A DNA stretch of 64,000 nt. Origin: Mesorhizobium hawassense. GTDB taxonomy: Bacteria; Pseudomonadota; Alphaproteobacteria; Rhizobiales; Rhizobiaceae. The stretch is from positions 62,001-126,000 of the forward strand of contig NZ_QMBP01000013.1 of assembly GCF_003289945.1 (NCBI RefSeq). Reading direction: 5' to 3'. Below, piece after piece: positions 27,837 to 36,076 of the stretch (within the stretch, counting starts at the first letter, position 1; each line of letters starts with the position of its first letter). The position numbers and the translations under genes were made by a program. Under the pieces are notes generated by a model, which saw only the letters and a program-made list of their open reading frames with translations, ran no database searches and was not told where the DNA came from.

Positions 27837-28631
27837 ATGCGCCAATATCTCGACCTTTTGAAGCATGTGCTGGAGAATGGCGCCGACCGCGGCGACCGCA
27901 CCGGAACCGGCACGCGCTCGGTGTTCGGCTACCAGATGCGTTTCGACCTGTCGCGCGGCTTTCCGGTCACCACCACCAAGAAGCTGCATCTGAAATCGAT
28001 CATCCACGAGCTTTTGTGGTTCCTGGCCGGCGACACCAACATCAAATATCTCAACGACAACGGCGTCAGCATCTGGGACGAGTGGGCCGACGAGAACGGC
28101 GATCTCGGCCCGGTCTACGGCAAGCAGTGGCGTTCATGGCCGGACGGCCATGGCGGCGAGATCGATCAGATTGCGAATCTTTTGAAGGAGATAAGCAAGA
28201 ATCCCAATTCGCGCCGGCTGATCGTCTCGGCCTGGAATCCGGCCGAGGTCGAGGCGATGGCGTTGCCGCCCTGCCACTGCCTGTTCCAGTTCTATGTCTC
28301 GCAAGGCCGGCTCTCCTGCCAGCTCTACCAGCGCTCGGGCGACATATTCCTCGGCGTGCCGTTCAACATCGCGTCTTATGCCCTGCTCACCATGATGGTA
28401 GCGCAGGTTACCGGACTGAAGCCCGGCGACTTCGTCCACACGCTTGGTGACGCGCATCTCTATTCGAACCATTTCGAACAAGCGCGCGAGCAGATGCGTC
28501 GCACGCCCAAGGCCCTGCCGACGATGTGGATCAATCCGGAGGTGAAGGATCTCTTCGCGTTCCGTTTCGAGGATTTCCGCCTCGAAAATTATTTTGCCGA
28601 CGCCAACATCAAGGCGCCGATAGCGGTATGA
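27837..28631 (+). CDS. thyA: Thymidylate synthase
   Basis: Converts dUMP and methylene-tetrahydrofolate to dTMP and dihydrofolate. The 264 aa length equals that of E. coli ThyA. The catalytic Cys is in ALPPCHCLFQFYV, dUMP-binding residues in QLYQRSGDIFLGVPFNIASYA, and folate-binding EDFRLENY is near the end. The ATG follows GAGGCAGA; a TTG codon directly before it is a less likely start. The dihydrofolate reductase partner folA lies about 5.7 kb downstream, beyond the molybdate locus. Confidence 0.96.
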   Translation: MRQYLDLLKHVLENGADRGDRTGTGTRSVFGYQMRFDLSRGFPVTTTKKLHLKSIIHELLWFLAGDTNIKYLNDNGVSIWDEWADENGDLGPVYGKQWRSWPDGHGGEIDQIANLLKEISKNPNSRRLIVSAWNPAEVEAMALPPCHCLFQFYVSQGRLSCQLYQRSGDIFLGVPFNIASYALLTMMVAQVTGLKPGDFVHTLGDAHLYSNHFEQAREQMRRTPKALPTMWINPEVKDLFAFRFEDFRLENYFADANIKAPIAV

Positions 28632-28646
28632 GTCAGCCTCGCCGGC

Positions 28647-28856
28647 TCAGTCGATGCCGACCATGACGTCCGAGGCCTTGATCACCGCATAGACCTGCTT
28701 GCCTTTTTCGAGCGTGAGGTCGGCGACCGCCTCGTTGGTGATCGACGCGGTGAGGATGGCGCCGCCGCCGATGTCGATCCTGACATGCGAGGTGGTGGCT
28801 CCCTTGACGATATCGGCGACCTTGCCCTTGAGGATGTTGCGGGCGCTGATCTTCAT
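28647..28856 (-). CDS. Molybdopterin/molybdate-binding (Mop, TOBE) protein
   Basis: A 69 aa molbindin made of a single TOBE/Mop domain. MKISARNILKGKVADIVKGA, HVRIDIGGGAILTASIT and YAVIKASDVMVG follow the family consensus closely. Such proteins form hexamers that store or buffer molybdate. AAGGAGAG precedes the ATG. It is divergent from modA, so the two could share control by ModE. The separate Mop protein may supply the sensing domain that the short ModE of this locus lacks. Confidence 0.92.
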   Translation of the reverse strand: MKISARNILKGKVADIVKGATTSHVRIDIGGGAILTASITNEAVADLTLEKGKQVYAVIKASDVMVGID

Positions 28857-28950
28857 GCGTCTCTCCTTTGAGCCTCGCTGTGCCGTCTCGCACTCATCGT
28901 AGGCTGGGACCACGCTTGCGCACAATGCCAAGGCCGGCGAAAAGCCTTCC

Positions 28951-28978
28951 CTTGTTATGTTCATCCGGATATATCGGT
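28951..28978. promoter_or_regulatory. Possible degenerate ModE site upstream of modA
   Basis: CTTGTTATGTT..ATATATCGG has two half-sites loosely resembling ModE operators (ATCGTTATATT..TAYATAACGAT in E. coli). It lies in the shared region between the Mop gene and modA. The match is weak and rests mainly on position. Confidence 0.25.
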
Positions 28979-29023
28979 CCGAGGCTTTGGGCCGTACGGA
29001 TTTTGAAACCAGGGAGAGATTTG

Positions 29024-29818
29024 ATGAGGGGCAAGGGTTTTGGATTGAAGGCGATCGCGGTTGGCGGTCTGACGGCAATGCTGATGGCCGCCATGCCCGC
29101 GGCCCATGCCGACGATAAGGTGATCGTGTTTGCCGCGGCGAGCCTCAAGGACGCGCTCGACGCGGTCAACAAGGCCTGCGAGCCGGAAGTCGGCGAGGCC
29201 GCCACCGTTTCCTATGCGGCGAGCTCTGCGCTGGCCAAGCAGATCGAAGGCGGCGCGCCGGCCGACATTTTCGTCTCGGCCGACCTCGACTGGATGAAGT
29301 ATCTCTCCGACAAGAAGCTGACCAAGCCGGATACCGAAGTGAAGCTGCTCGGCAACCAGATCGTGCTGGTGGCGCCGAAGGACTCCAAAATCGAGACCAA
29401 GATCGAGAAGGGCTTCGACCTTGCCAAGCTCATCGGCGACGGCAAGCTCGCCATGGGCGATTTCAAGGCCGTGCCGGCCGGCAAATACGGCAAGGCGGCG
29501 CTGGAATCGCTCGGCGTCTGGTCGTCGGTCGAAGGCAAGGTCGCGCAGGCCGAGAATGTGCGCGCGGCGTTGAAGCTGGTGTCGACCGGCGAGGCGCCGC
29601 TGGGCATCGTCTACGCCACCGATGTGCATGCCGACAAGGGCGTCAAGGTGGTCGGCACCTTCCCGGAAGATTCGCATCCGCCGATCATCTACCCGATTGC
29701 CCAGACCGCGGATTCGAAGGACAAGGATACGGCTGCCTTCCTGAAATGTGTCGAGTCGGCCAAGGCCGCCGAGCTCTTCAAGGAGCAGGGTTTTACGGTG
29801 CTCGCGCCGAGCAACTGA
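29024..29818 (+). CDS. modA: Molybdate ABC transporter binding protein
   Basis: Periplasmic molybdate/tungstate receptor, 264 aa. The signal peptide runs to about residue 29 (AMPAAHA|DDKVIVF). The mature start VIVFAAASLKDALDAV, the ASSALAKQIEGGAPADIFVSAD segment and GEAPLGIVYATDV are classic ModA patterns and include oxyanion-binding Ser and Ala residues. GGGAGAG precedes the ATG. It is the first gene of modABC, with modB 22 bases later. Confidence 0.95.
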   Translation: MRGKGFGLKAIAVGGLTAMLMAAMPAAHADDKVIVFAAASLKDALDAVNKACEPEVGEAATVSYAASSALAKQIEGGAPADIFVSADLDWMKYLSDKKLTKPDTEVKLLGNQIVLVAPKDSKIETKIEKGFDLAKLIGDGKLAMGDFKAVPAGKYGKAALESLGVWSSVEGKVAQAENVRAALKLVSTGEAPLGIVYATDVHADKGVKVVGTFPEDSHPPIIYPIAQTADSKDKDTAAFLKCVESAKAAELFKEQGFTVLAPSN

Positions 29819-29840
29819 GAAAGACCGCGCAAACGCTGAC

Positions 29841-30545
29841 ATGAACTGGCTGCTGGACCTCACTCCCGACGAATGGAATGCGGTCCGGCTGTCGATCAAG
29901 GTGGCGACGGTGGCGATGATAGCCAGCCTGCCGCCCGGCATCCTGCTTGCGCTCCTGCTGGCGCGAGGGCGGTTCTGGGGAAAGACCCTGCTCAACGGGC
30001 TGGTGCATCTGCCCCTGATCCTGCCGCCGGTGGTGACCGGCTACCTGCTCCTGCTCACCTTCGGTCGGCGCGGCCCGGCCGGCGCCTTCTTGGCCGAGCA
30101 TTTCGGCATCGTCTTTTCCTTCCGCTGGACCGGCGCGGCGCTGGCCTGCGGGGTCATGGGCTTTCCGTTGATGGTGCGGGCGATCCGGCTGTCGATCGAG
30201 GCTGTCGACCGCAGAATCGAGGCGGCGGCCGGCACGCTTGGCGCCAATCCGCTCTGGGTGTTCGCCACCATCACCCTGCCGCTGATCCTGCCCGGCCTGA
30301 TTGCCGGCGCGATCCTTTCCTTTGCCAAGGCGATGGGCGAATTCGGCGCCACCATCACCTTCGTCTCCAACATCCCCAACGAGACGCAGACTTTGCCCTC
30401 GGCGATCTACACCTTTACCCAGGTTCCAGGCGGTGATGCCGGGGCGCTGCGGCTGACACTGATTTCGATCATCATCTCAATGGTCGCGCTCATCGCCTCC
30501 GAAGTGCTGGCGCGGCGCGTCGGCCGGCGGATGGACATCGAATGA
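29841..30545 (+). CDS. modB: Molybdate ABC transporter permease
   Basis: A 234 aa inner-membrane permease with five to six spans. It carries the HLPLILPPVVTGYLLL segment and the cytoplasmic coupling loop EAAAGTLGANPLWVFATITLPL, followed by FAKAMGEFGATITF, all typical of ModB. Its stop overlaps the modC start (ATGA), so translation is coupled. Confidence 0.95.
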   Translation: MNWLLDLTPDEWNAVRLSIKVATVAMIASLPPGILLALLLARGRFWGKTLLNGLVHLPLILPPVVTGYLLLLTFGRRGPAGAFLAEHFGIVFSFRWTGAALACGVMGFPLMVRAIRLSIEAVDRRIEAAAGTLGANPLWVFATITLPLILPGLIAGAILSFAKAMGEFGATITFVSNIPNETQTLPSAIYTFTQVPGGDAGALRLTLISIIISMVALIASEVLARRVGRRMDIE

Positions 30546-31654
30546 CGCTCTCGGTCGACATCCGCCATAGTCTGGGCGATTTCGCCTTGGAAGCGCGTTT
30601 CGAGAGCGCCGGACGGCTGACCGCGCTGTTCGGGCCTTCCGGTTCGGGCAAGTCGACGCTGATCAACCTGATCGCGGGCCTGCTCCGTCCGAACAAGGGC
30701 CGGATCGCTGTTGACGGGCGCGTGCTGGTCGACACCGAGGCGCGGATCTTTGTGCCGATGCACAAGCGGCGGATCGGCATGGTTTTCCAGGATGCGCGGC
30801 TGTTCCCGCATATGAGCGTCGCCGGCAATCTGCGCTACGGCCGCTGGTTCACGCCGGCTTCCGAGCGCTACGCCAAGATGGATGCGGTGGTCGATCTGCT
30901 CGGCATCGGCCATCTGCTCGACCGGCGGCCGGCGAAACTGTCGGGCGGTGAAAGGCAGCGCGTCGCCATCGGCCGTGCCCTGCTTGCCAGTCCGAAACTG
31001 CTTCTGATGGACGAGCCGCTCGCCTCGCTGGACGAGGCGCGCAAGGCCGAGATCCTGCCCTATATCGAGCGGTTGCGCGACGAGACGAAGATCCCGATCG
31101 TCTATGTCAGCCATTCCGTCGCCGAGGTGGCGCGGCTGGCGAGCGACGTCGTGGTGCTTTCGCAAGGCAAGGTCGCGGCCTCAGGCCCGACCGAGGCCAT
31201 CATGCAGCGGCTCGACCTGTTGCCGGCGGAAGAGCGCGGCGAAGGCGGGGCAGTGCTCGACACCAAGGTTCTGCGCCACGACCAAGCCTTCGGCATGACG
31301 GTGCTCGGTTCCCAGGCCGGCGAGATACGCGTGCCGCGACTGGCCCGGCCGGTCGGAGCCACGGTGCGGCTGCGCATCCGCGCCCGCGACGTCATGATCG
31401 CAACCGAGCAGCCGACCGGCCTCAGCGCGCTCAACATTCTGGCGGGGACGATCACGGCGGTCAGGCCGGGCATCGGGCCGACGGTGGAAATCGCCATCGA
31501 CTGCAACGGCGCGATCGTGCTGGCGCGTATCACCGAACAGTCCAAACACACGCTCCGTCTGGCGCTTGGCCGCCAGGTCTTCGCCGTCATCAAGACGGTG
31601 AGCTTCGACAGCGCGACGACCGGGGCAGGCCTGCCGGTCGAAGCGGATGGTTGA
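30542..31654 (+). CDS. modC: Molybdate ABC transporter ATP-binding protein
   Basis: A 370 aa ATPase. Walker A FGPSGSGKST is near residues 31-40, the signature LSGGERQRVAIGRALL near 130-145, and Walker B KLLLMDEPLASLD follows. The C-terminal ~75 residues are a TOBE/Mop domain (LSALNILAGTITAVRPGIG) that binds molybdate for feedback control of transport. It ends about 85 bases before modE, with a clear ModE-type operator in the gap. Confidence 0.95.
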   Translation: MTLSVDIRHSLGDFALEARFESAGRLTALFGPSGSGKSTLINLIAGLLRPNKGRIAVDGRVLVDTEARIFVPMHKRRIGMVFQDARLFPHMSVAGNLRYGRWFTPASERYAKMDAVVDLLGIGHLLDRRPAKLSGGERQRVAIGRALLASPKLLLMDEPLASLDEARKAEILPYIERLRDETKIPIVYVSHSVAEVARLASDVVVLSQGKVAASGPTEAIMQRLDLLPAEERGEGGAVLDTKVLRHDQAFGMTVLGSQAGEIRVPRLARPVGATVRLRIRARDVMIATEQPTGLSALNILAGTITAVRPGIGPTVEIAIDCNGAIVLARITEQSKHTLRLALGRQVFAVIKTVSFDSATTGAGLPVEADG

Positions 31655-31665
31655 CGAAAGAGCAA

Positions 31666-31694
31666 TATCGCTATGTTGATTTGGAATAGCGATA
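31666..31694. promoter_or_regulatory. ModE-type operator upstream of modE
   Basis: TATCGCTAT-N11-ATAGCGATA has two perfect 9-bp arms. The half-sites agree with the ATCGCTAT..ATAGCGAT core known for ModE binding. The site lies between modC and modE, which suggests that ModE controls its own expression. Confidence 0.65.
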
Positions 31695-31739
31695 CGGCGG
31701 CAGAGAGGCTAATCTCGACATGACCGCGGAGGATAGGAC

Positions 31740-32081
31740 ATGCCATCGCTGAGCTTGCGGATAAACCTCGACCCCGATGGCCGGATTGGCCCGGGCAAGA
31801 TCGAGCTTCTCGAGCAGATCGCCGCCTTCGGCTCGATCTCGGCCGCGGCGCGCGGCATGGAGATGTCCTACAAACACGCCTGGGACCTGGTCGAGGACAT
31901 GAACCGCGTGTTCGGCAAGCCGCTGGTCGCGGCGCAGACCGGCGGCAAGAAAGGCGGCGGCGCGCAACTGACTTCGGTGGGTTTGGCGGTCGTCAGCCGG
32001 TTTCGGGCGATAGAGCGGGCGGCGGCCTCCGCCGCGGCCGTGCACATGCAGGCGTTGCAGTCGGAGATAGATGCCGGGTGA
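31740..32081 (+). CDS. modE: ModE-type regulator, DNA-binding domain only
   Basis: A 113 aa LysR-like winged-helix protein. The pattern LLEQIAAFGSISAAARGMEMSYKHAWDLVEDMN is the ModE N-terminal domain. The usual C-terminal pair of molybdate-binding Mop domains (total ~260 aa in E. coli) is absent. Short ModE proteins are known in several alphaproteobacteria. How this one senses molybdate is unclear; partnership with the separate Mop protein is one possibility. Confidence 0.88.
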   Translation: MPSLSLRINLDPDGRIGPGKIELLEQIAAFGSISAAARGMEMSYKHAWDLVEDMNRVFGKPLVAAQTGGKKGGGAQLTSVGLAVVSRFRAIERAAASAAAVHMQALQSEIDAG

Positions 32082-32114
32082 GGGTGATGATACTCAACCC
32101 GAGCTAAAGCATCG

Positions 32115-33146
32115 TCAGATCTGCTTTGCCTGCATCAACTCGCGATCGTCGATGTAAAGGCGTGGAAATACTCCCTTGAATGGCCATATCAGAAGGAGAT
32201 CTTCGGTCTGTTCGATCTCTACGGTTCCGTTCCCAAGAGACTGGCCAAACAGCCGAATCTGGACCTCCTTGTGTGGAGGGACGAGATACTGTTCTCCCCA
32301 TGGCTCCATGACAATTCTGACCGGACGTTCACTGCTGTTTTTATACTGGATGGTTTGGACAAGGCGATTAGGCTGATCCTCAGGCTCGCCTGGCTCCCGC
32401 AGCAGATAGGTGTCCATGATCCAGCCCTTCTTCCGGCGGGCTTCTTCACGGATTCTCTCAATCTTCGCGCCGACGTCGCCGAGGCGGCCTGAGACAAGAA
32501 TCTCGTCCGGGGTGCCGAGATAGGCGCCCCAGTGGACGACCAGATCCTGGTCGGCCAGCGTGTTGAAGGCGCATTTGCCGTCGAGCAGGACAACCGCGCT
32601 GCCGGCATTTTGCGGCATGCCTTCCTCGGTCAGGCGGCGGCCGGTGGTGATCAGCACAGGGTCGCCGATGCGGTTGAGCGCGGTCGCGTGGCTGGCGGCG
32701 AGCGCCTGGATCGCGGTGATGCCGGGGATGACTTCGAGCTCGAAACCGACATTGGCTCTCAGGCGAACGCGTTCGAGGATGCGCAGCGCACTGTCATAGA
32801 GCGACGGATCGCCCCAGATCAGGAAGGCGCCGCAGCCATCTTCGGCAAGCTCGTCGCGGATCAGGCTCTCGTAGATTTCCGCGATCGCTTCATGCCAGTC
32901 GTCGACGGTCACACGGTAGGACGATGTCGGCTCGGCCCGAACCGGCACGTCGAACTCGACCCGGCGCGATTTCGGATTGGTGACGAAGCGGTCGCAGATC
33001 TGACGGCGCAAATCGGCGAGATCGTTCTTCTTCGCTCCCTTGTCGGGAATGAACAGCACGTCGGCGCGGTTCAGGCCGTTGATGGCCTGGACCGTCATGT
33101 GGTCGGGATTGCCGGCGCCGATGCCGATGACGAGAAGCTTGCGCAT
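32115..33146 (-). CDS. cobF: Precorrin-6A synthase (CobF) with extra C-terminal domain
   Basis: Aerobic cobalamin pathway methyltransferase that makes precorrin-6A with loss of acetate. Residues 1-251 match CobF: the N-terminal LLVIGIGAGNPDHMTVQAI, the SAM-binding FLIWGDPSLYDS and VIPGITAIQALAA. CobF is normally about 250-260 aa. Here the frame continues for about 90 residues (255-343) as a beta-rich extension containing NSSERPVRIVMEPWGEQY and LVPPHKEVQI, unrelated to methyltransferases. There is no internal stop. No other cob gene is in the window. The start ATG is the only one that includes the conserved N-terminus. Confidence 0.9.
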   Translation of the reverse strand: MRKLLVIGIGAGNPDHMTVQAINGLNRADVLFIPDKGAKKNDLADLRRQICDRFVTNPKSRRVEFDVPVRAEPTSSYRVTVDDWHEAIAEIYESLIRDELAEDGCGAFLIWGDPSLYDSALRILERVRLRANVGFELEVIPGITAIQALAASHATALNRIGDPVLITTGRRLTEEGMPQNAGSAVVLLDGKCAFNTLADQDLVVHWGAYLGTPDEILVSGRLGDVGAKIERIREEARRKKGWIMDTYLLREPGEPEDQPNRLVQTIQYKNSSERPVRIVMEPWGEQYLVPPHKEVQIRLFGQSLGNGTVEIEQTEDLLLIWPFKGVFPRLYIDDRELMQAKQI

Positions 33147-33287
33147 GGCGATCTCCTGCCCGATCGGCGGCGCTGTGTCCAGAAGTCCCGGCGGCCGGCG
33201 AGGAAGGGCTTTGAAACACCGTCTCGAAACGGGTAGATGGAGGGGATCATTCGGTTGGTCCCGGTACCGCCGTCGAGGAGGGGGTCC

Positions 33288-34307
33288 ATGTTACGCACCG
33301 TATTGACCGCAGCGCTGGCAGTCTTGGCCGCTCCGGCCTTCGCCAACGATTCCGTCGCCGAGCTTGGCACCGGCGGCCTGATCCTGTCGCGCAGCGACGC
33401 CGTCGCCATGCAAAGCGAGGACCTTTTCATCTCGCCGGAGAAGGTGACGGTCGACTATGTGTTCCACAACAACACCGACAAGGATGTCGATGCGATCGTC
33501 GCCTTCCCGATGCCCGACATTTCGGGCGATCCCGAAGAAATGCCGGCGATCCCGGAGAACCAGAGCGACAATTTCCTCGGCTTCGAGGTGACCATCGACG
33601 GCGCCGCCGCCAAGCCGCAGCTCGAACAGAAGGTTTTTGCCCTCGGCATCGACATCAGCGCCGACCTGAAGGCGCAGAACGTGCCGTTCAACCCGTTCGG
33701 CAATGCCGCGAAGGCTGCGCTGGCGAAAGTGCCGAAAGCGGTTCTGCTCGATTGGGAGAACCGAGGCATCGTCATCGAGGATCCGGAAACGGATACCAGC
33801 CAGGGCGCCGAGCCGGCCTACACGCCGTTCTGGCAGCTGCGCTCGACCTATTGGTGGCGCTCGACCTTCCCGGCCAACAAGGACGTCCACGTCTCGCATC
33901 GCTACAAGCCGAGCGTCGGCGGCACCTCCTCGGTCAGCTTTTTCTCCGAGGGCCAGTTCCAAAGCCCGCAATACGATAGCTACAAGACCCGCTATTGCAT
34001 GGATCAGACATTCGAGAACGCCGTGCACAAAGCGGCAAAGGCCAATCCGGACGGCTATCCGAAATATTACGAGAACCGCATCGCCTATATCCTGACCACA
34101 GGCGGCAATTGGGCGACCGGAACCATCGGCAATTTCAAGCTGACCATCGACAAGGGCAATGCCGGCAATCTGGTTTCCTTCTGTGGCGACAATGTCCGCA
34201 AGGTCGGCCCGACGACATTCGAGATGACGGCCAAGGACTTTTATCCCGAGCACGATATCGACATCCTTCTGCTCGTGCCGTCCGACAGCGGCGGGAATGG
34301 CGGCTGA
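33288..34307 (+). CDS. Exported DUF4424 family protein
   Basis: A 339 aa protein with a clear signal peptide (MLRTVLTAALAVLAAPAFA|NDS). The mature part is beta-rich and contains GGLILSRSDAVAMQSEDLFIS, VDYVFHNNTDKDVDAIVAFPMP and the Cys-containing segments RYCMDQTF and VSFCGDNV, which could form a disulfide. These match DUF4424, whose function is unknown. GAGGAGGGGG precedes the ATG. Its stop overlaps the folA start (TGATG), an odd coupling between an exported protein and a folate enzyme. Confidence 0.88.
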   Translation: MLRTVLTAALAVLAAPAFANDSVAELGTGGLILSRSDAVAMQSEDLFISPEKVTVDYVFHNNTDKDVDAIVAFPMPDISGDPEEMPAIPENQSDNFLGFEVTIDGAAAKPQLEQKVFALGIDISADLKAQNVPFNPFGNAAKAALAKVPKAVLLDWENRGIVIEDPETDTSQGAEPAYTPFWQLRSTYWWRSTFPANKDVHVSHRYKPSVGGTSSVSFFSEGQFQSPQYDSYKTRYCMDQTFENAVHKAAKANPDGYPKYYENRIAYILTTGGNWATGTIGNFKLTIDKGNAGNLVSFCGDNVRKVGPTTFEMTAKDFYPEHDIDILLLVPSDSGGNGG

Positions 34308-34825
34308 TGGACATCGCGATCTACGTGGCAATCGCCGAAAATGGCGTGATCGGACGCGAGGGCGGCCTGCCATGGCGGCTTTCCTCCGATCTCAAGCGCT
34401 TTAAGGCCGACACGATGGGCAAGCCGATCATCATGGGCCGCAAGACCTATGAAGGCATCGGCCGGCCGCTGCCGGGTCGGCTCAATATCGTGGTGACGCG
34501 CGACAAGGCCTGGCGCGCCGAGGGTGTCGAGGTCGCACACTCGCTGGGTGACGCGATCGCGCTGGCCAAGGTGCGCGGCCGCTGCATGGCGGGCGCGGAA
34601 GAGATCTGTGTGGTCGGTGGCGGCGAGATCTATGCCCAGGCGCTGCCGCTCGCCGACCGCCTGCATGTCACGCATGTGCTGGCCAGCATCGACGGCGACG
34701 CGCATTTCCCGCCGATCGATCCAAATGTCTGGCAAGTCGTCCGCGTCGAGGATTTTCCGGTCGGCGAGAAAGACAGCCACGAGACACGTTACACCGTCTA
34801 CGAACGCCGTCGCGACGCTTCGTAA
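34307..34825 (+). CDS. folA: Dihydrofolate reductase
   Basis: Reduces dihydrofolate to tetrahydrofolate with NADPH; 172 aa. The N-terminal IYVAIAENGVIGREGGLPWRLSSDLKRFK holds the catalytic loop, with the acidic position supplied by the SSDLKRF helix. MGRKTYEGIGRPLPGR and VVGGGEIYAQALP bind NADPH. The ATG overlaps the preceding stop. It precedes hflKC, a common order in rhizobia. The usual neighbour thyA is separated by the molybdate and cobF genes. Confidence 0.95.
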   Translation: MDIAIYVAIAENGVIGREGGLPWRLSSDLKRFKADTMGKPIIMGRKTYEGIGRPLPGRLNIVVTRDKAWRAEGVEVAHSLGDAIALAKVRGRCMAGAEEICVVGGGEIYAQALPLADRLHVTHVLASIDGDAHFPPIDPNVWQVVRVEDFPVGEKDSHETRYTVYERRRDAS

Positions 34826-34879
34826 CGACGACAAACGGTCGCTGCCGGGCCAAATCGGACGGTTGCGGTGGCACATCGC

Positions 34880-34910
34880 GTTGAAAGCGCGCCAAGGCGT
34901 CCCTATAGAT
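34880..34910 (+). promoter_or_regulatory. Possible heat-shock-type promoter for hflK
   Basis: GTTGAAA, a ~17-base spacer and CCTATAGATG resemble the alphaproteobacterial RpoH consensus (CTTG..CYTATNT). The position, about 60 bases before hflK, and the heat-shock role of HflKC in other bacteria make it plausible, but the match is partial. Confidence 0.3.
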
Positions 34911-34966
34911 GAACGACATTAGGACTGCGCCGTGAGGCCCGAGGGAACCGAAGCGAAAGGACATTC

Positions 34967-36076
34967 ATGCCCTGGAACGACAAAAGCGGCGGCGGCGGCC
35001 CATGGGGCGGCGGCGGCAATCAGGGGCCCTGGGGGCAGGGACCGAAAGGGCCGAGCGGCCCGCAAGGTTCGCCTCCCGATCTTGAAGACATCATTCGTCG
35101 CGGCCAGGACAGGCTGCGGCGCGCGTTGCCTGGCGGCGGCGGCGCCAGTCCCGCCGTGCTCGGGCTGATCGCGCTCGCCCTTATCGTGCTCTGGGCCTTC
35201 AAGGCGATCTACACCGTGCAGCCCGACGAGGTTGCCGTCGAACTGCGCTTCGGCCAGCCGAAGACCGAGCTTTCGCAGCCGGGCCTGCATTTCCACTGGT
35301 GGCCGATCGAAACGGTCGAAACGGCCAAGATCTCCGAGCAGCTCGTCAGCATCGGCGGCGGCACGACCAGCGGCTCCGGTCTGATGCTGTCCGGCGACCA
35401 GAACATCGTCAACGTGCAGTTCTCGGTCGCTTACCAGGTCTCCGATCCCAAGGCCTATCTGTTCGACGTTTCCGATCCCGACGGCATGCTGACCCAGGTC
35501 GCTGAAAGCGCGATGCGCGAAGTCGTCGGCCGGCGTCCGGCGCAGGACATCTTCCGCGACGATCGTCAGGGCATCGCAACGGCGGTGCGCGAGATCATCC
35601 AGGGCACACTCGACGGCTACAAGACCGGCCTTCAAGTCAATGCGGTCTCGATCGAGGACGCAGCGCCGCCGCGTGAGGTGGCCGATGCGTTCGACGAGGT
35701 GCAGCGCGCCGAGCAGGACGAGGACAAGTTCGTCGAGCAGGCCAACCAGTACTCCAACCAGAAGCTCGGCCAGGCACGCGGCCAGGCGGCGCAGGTCCGC
35801 GAGGACGCAGCCGCCTACAAGAACCGCGTCGTGCAAGAGGCGGAAGGCGAGGCGCAGCGCTTCATCTCCGTCTACAACGAATACGCCAAGGCGCCCGACG
35901 TCACACGCAAGCGCCTCTATCTCGAAACCATGGAGAGGATCCTGAAGGACTCGAACAAGGTCGTCGTCGAGCAGGGCAACGGTCAGGGCGTGCTGCCTTA
36001 CCTGCCGCTGCCGGCATTGCAGCCGAAGGCGCCGCCGGCGCCGGCGCTAGGCGCCACGACGGGAGGTAACCAGTGA
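34967..36076 (+). CDS. hflK: HflK, subunit of the FtsH-modulating complex
   Basis: A 369 aa SPFH/band-7 protein. A Gly/Pro/Trp-rich N-terminus (WNDKSGGGGPWGGGG) precedes one membrane span (~62-82, PAVLGLIALALIVLWAFKAI). The SPFH domain starts VQPDEVAVELRFG, and a Gln/Ala-rich coiled coil (QANQYSNQKLGQARGQAAQV) follows. With HflC it forms a periplasmic cage around the FtsH protease. The next gene, hflC, starts at its stop codon. Confidence 0.95.
   Translation: MPWNDKSGGGGPWGGGGNQGPWGQGPKGPSGPQGSPPDLEDIIRRGQDRLRRALPGGGGASPAVLGLIALALIVLWAFKAIYTVQPDEVAVELRFGQPKTELSQPGLHFHWWPIETVETAKISEQLVSIGGGTTSGSGLMLSGDQNIVNVQFSVAYQVSDPKAYLFDVSDPDGMLTQVAESAMREVVGRRPAQDIFRDDRQGIATAVREIIQGTLDGYKTGLQVNAVSIEDAAPPREVADAFDEVQRAEQDEDKFVEQANQYSNQKLGQARGQAAQVREDAAAYKNRVVQEAEGEAQRFISVYNEYAKAPDVTRKRLYLETMERILKDSNKVVVEQGNGQGVLPYLPLPALQPKAPPAPALGATTGGNQ

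Noticed and set aside
32115..33146. CobF extension explained as a frameshift
   Set aside because: The extension continues in the same frame with protein-like composition, and both halves are intact, so a fusion is simpler than an error.
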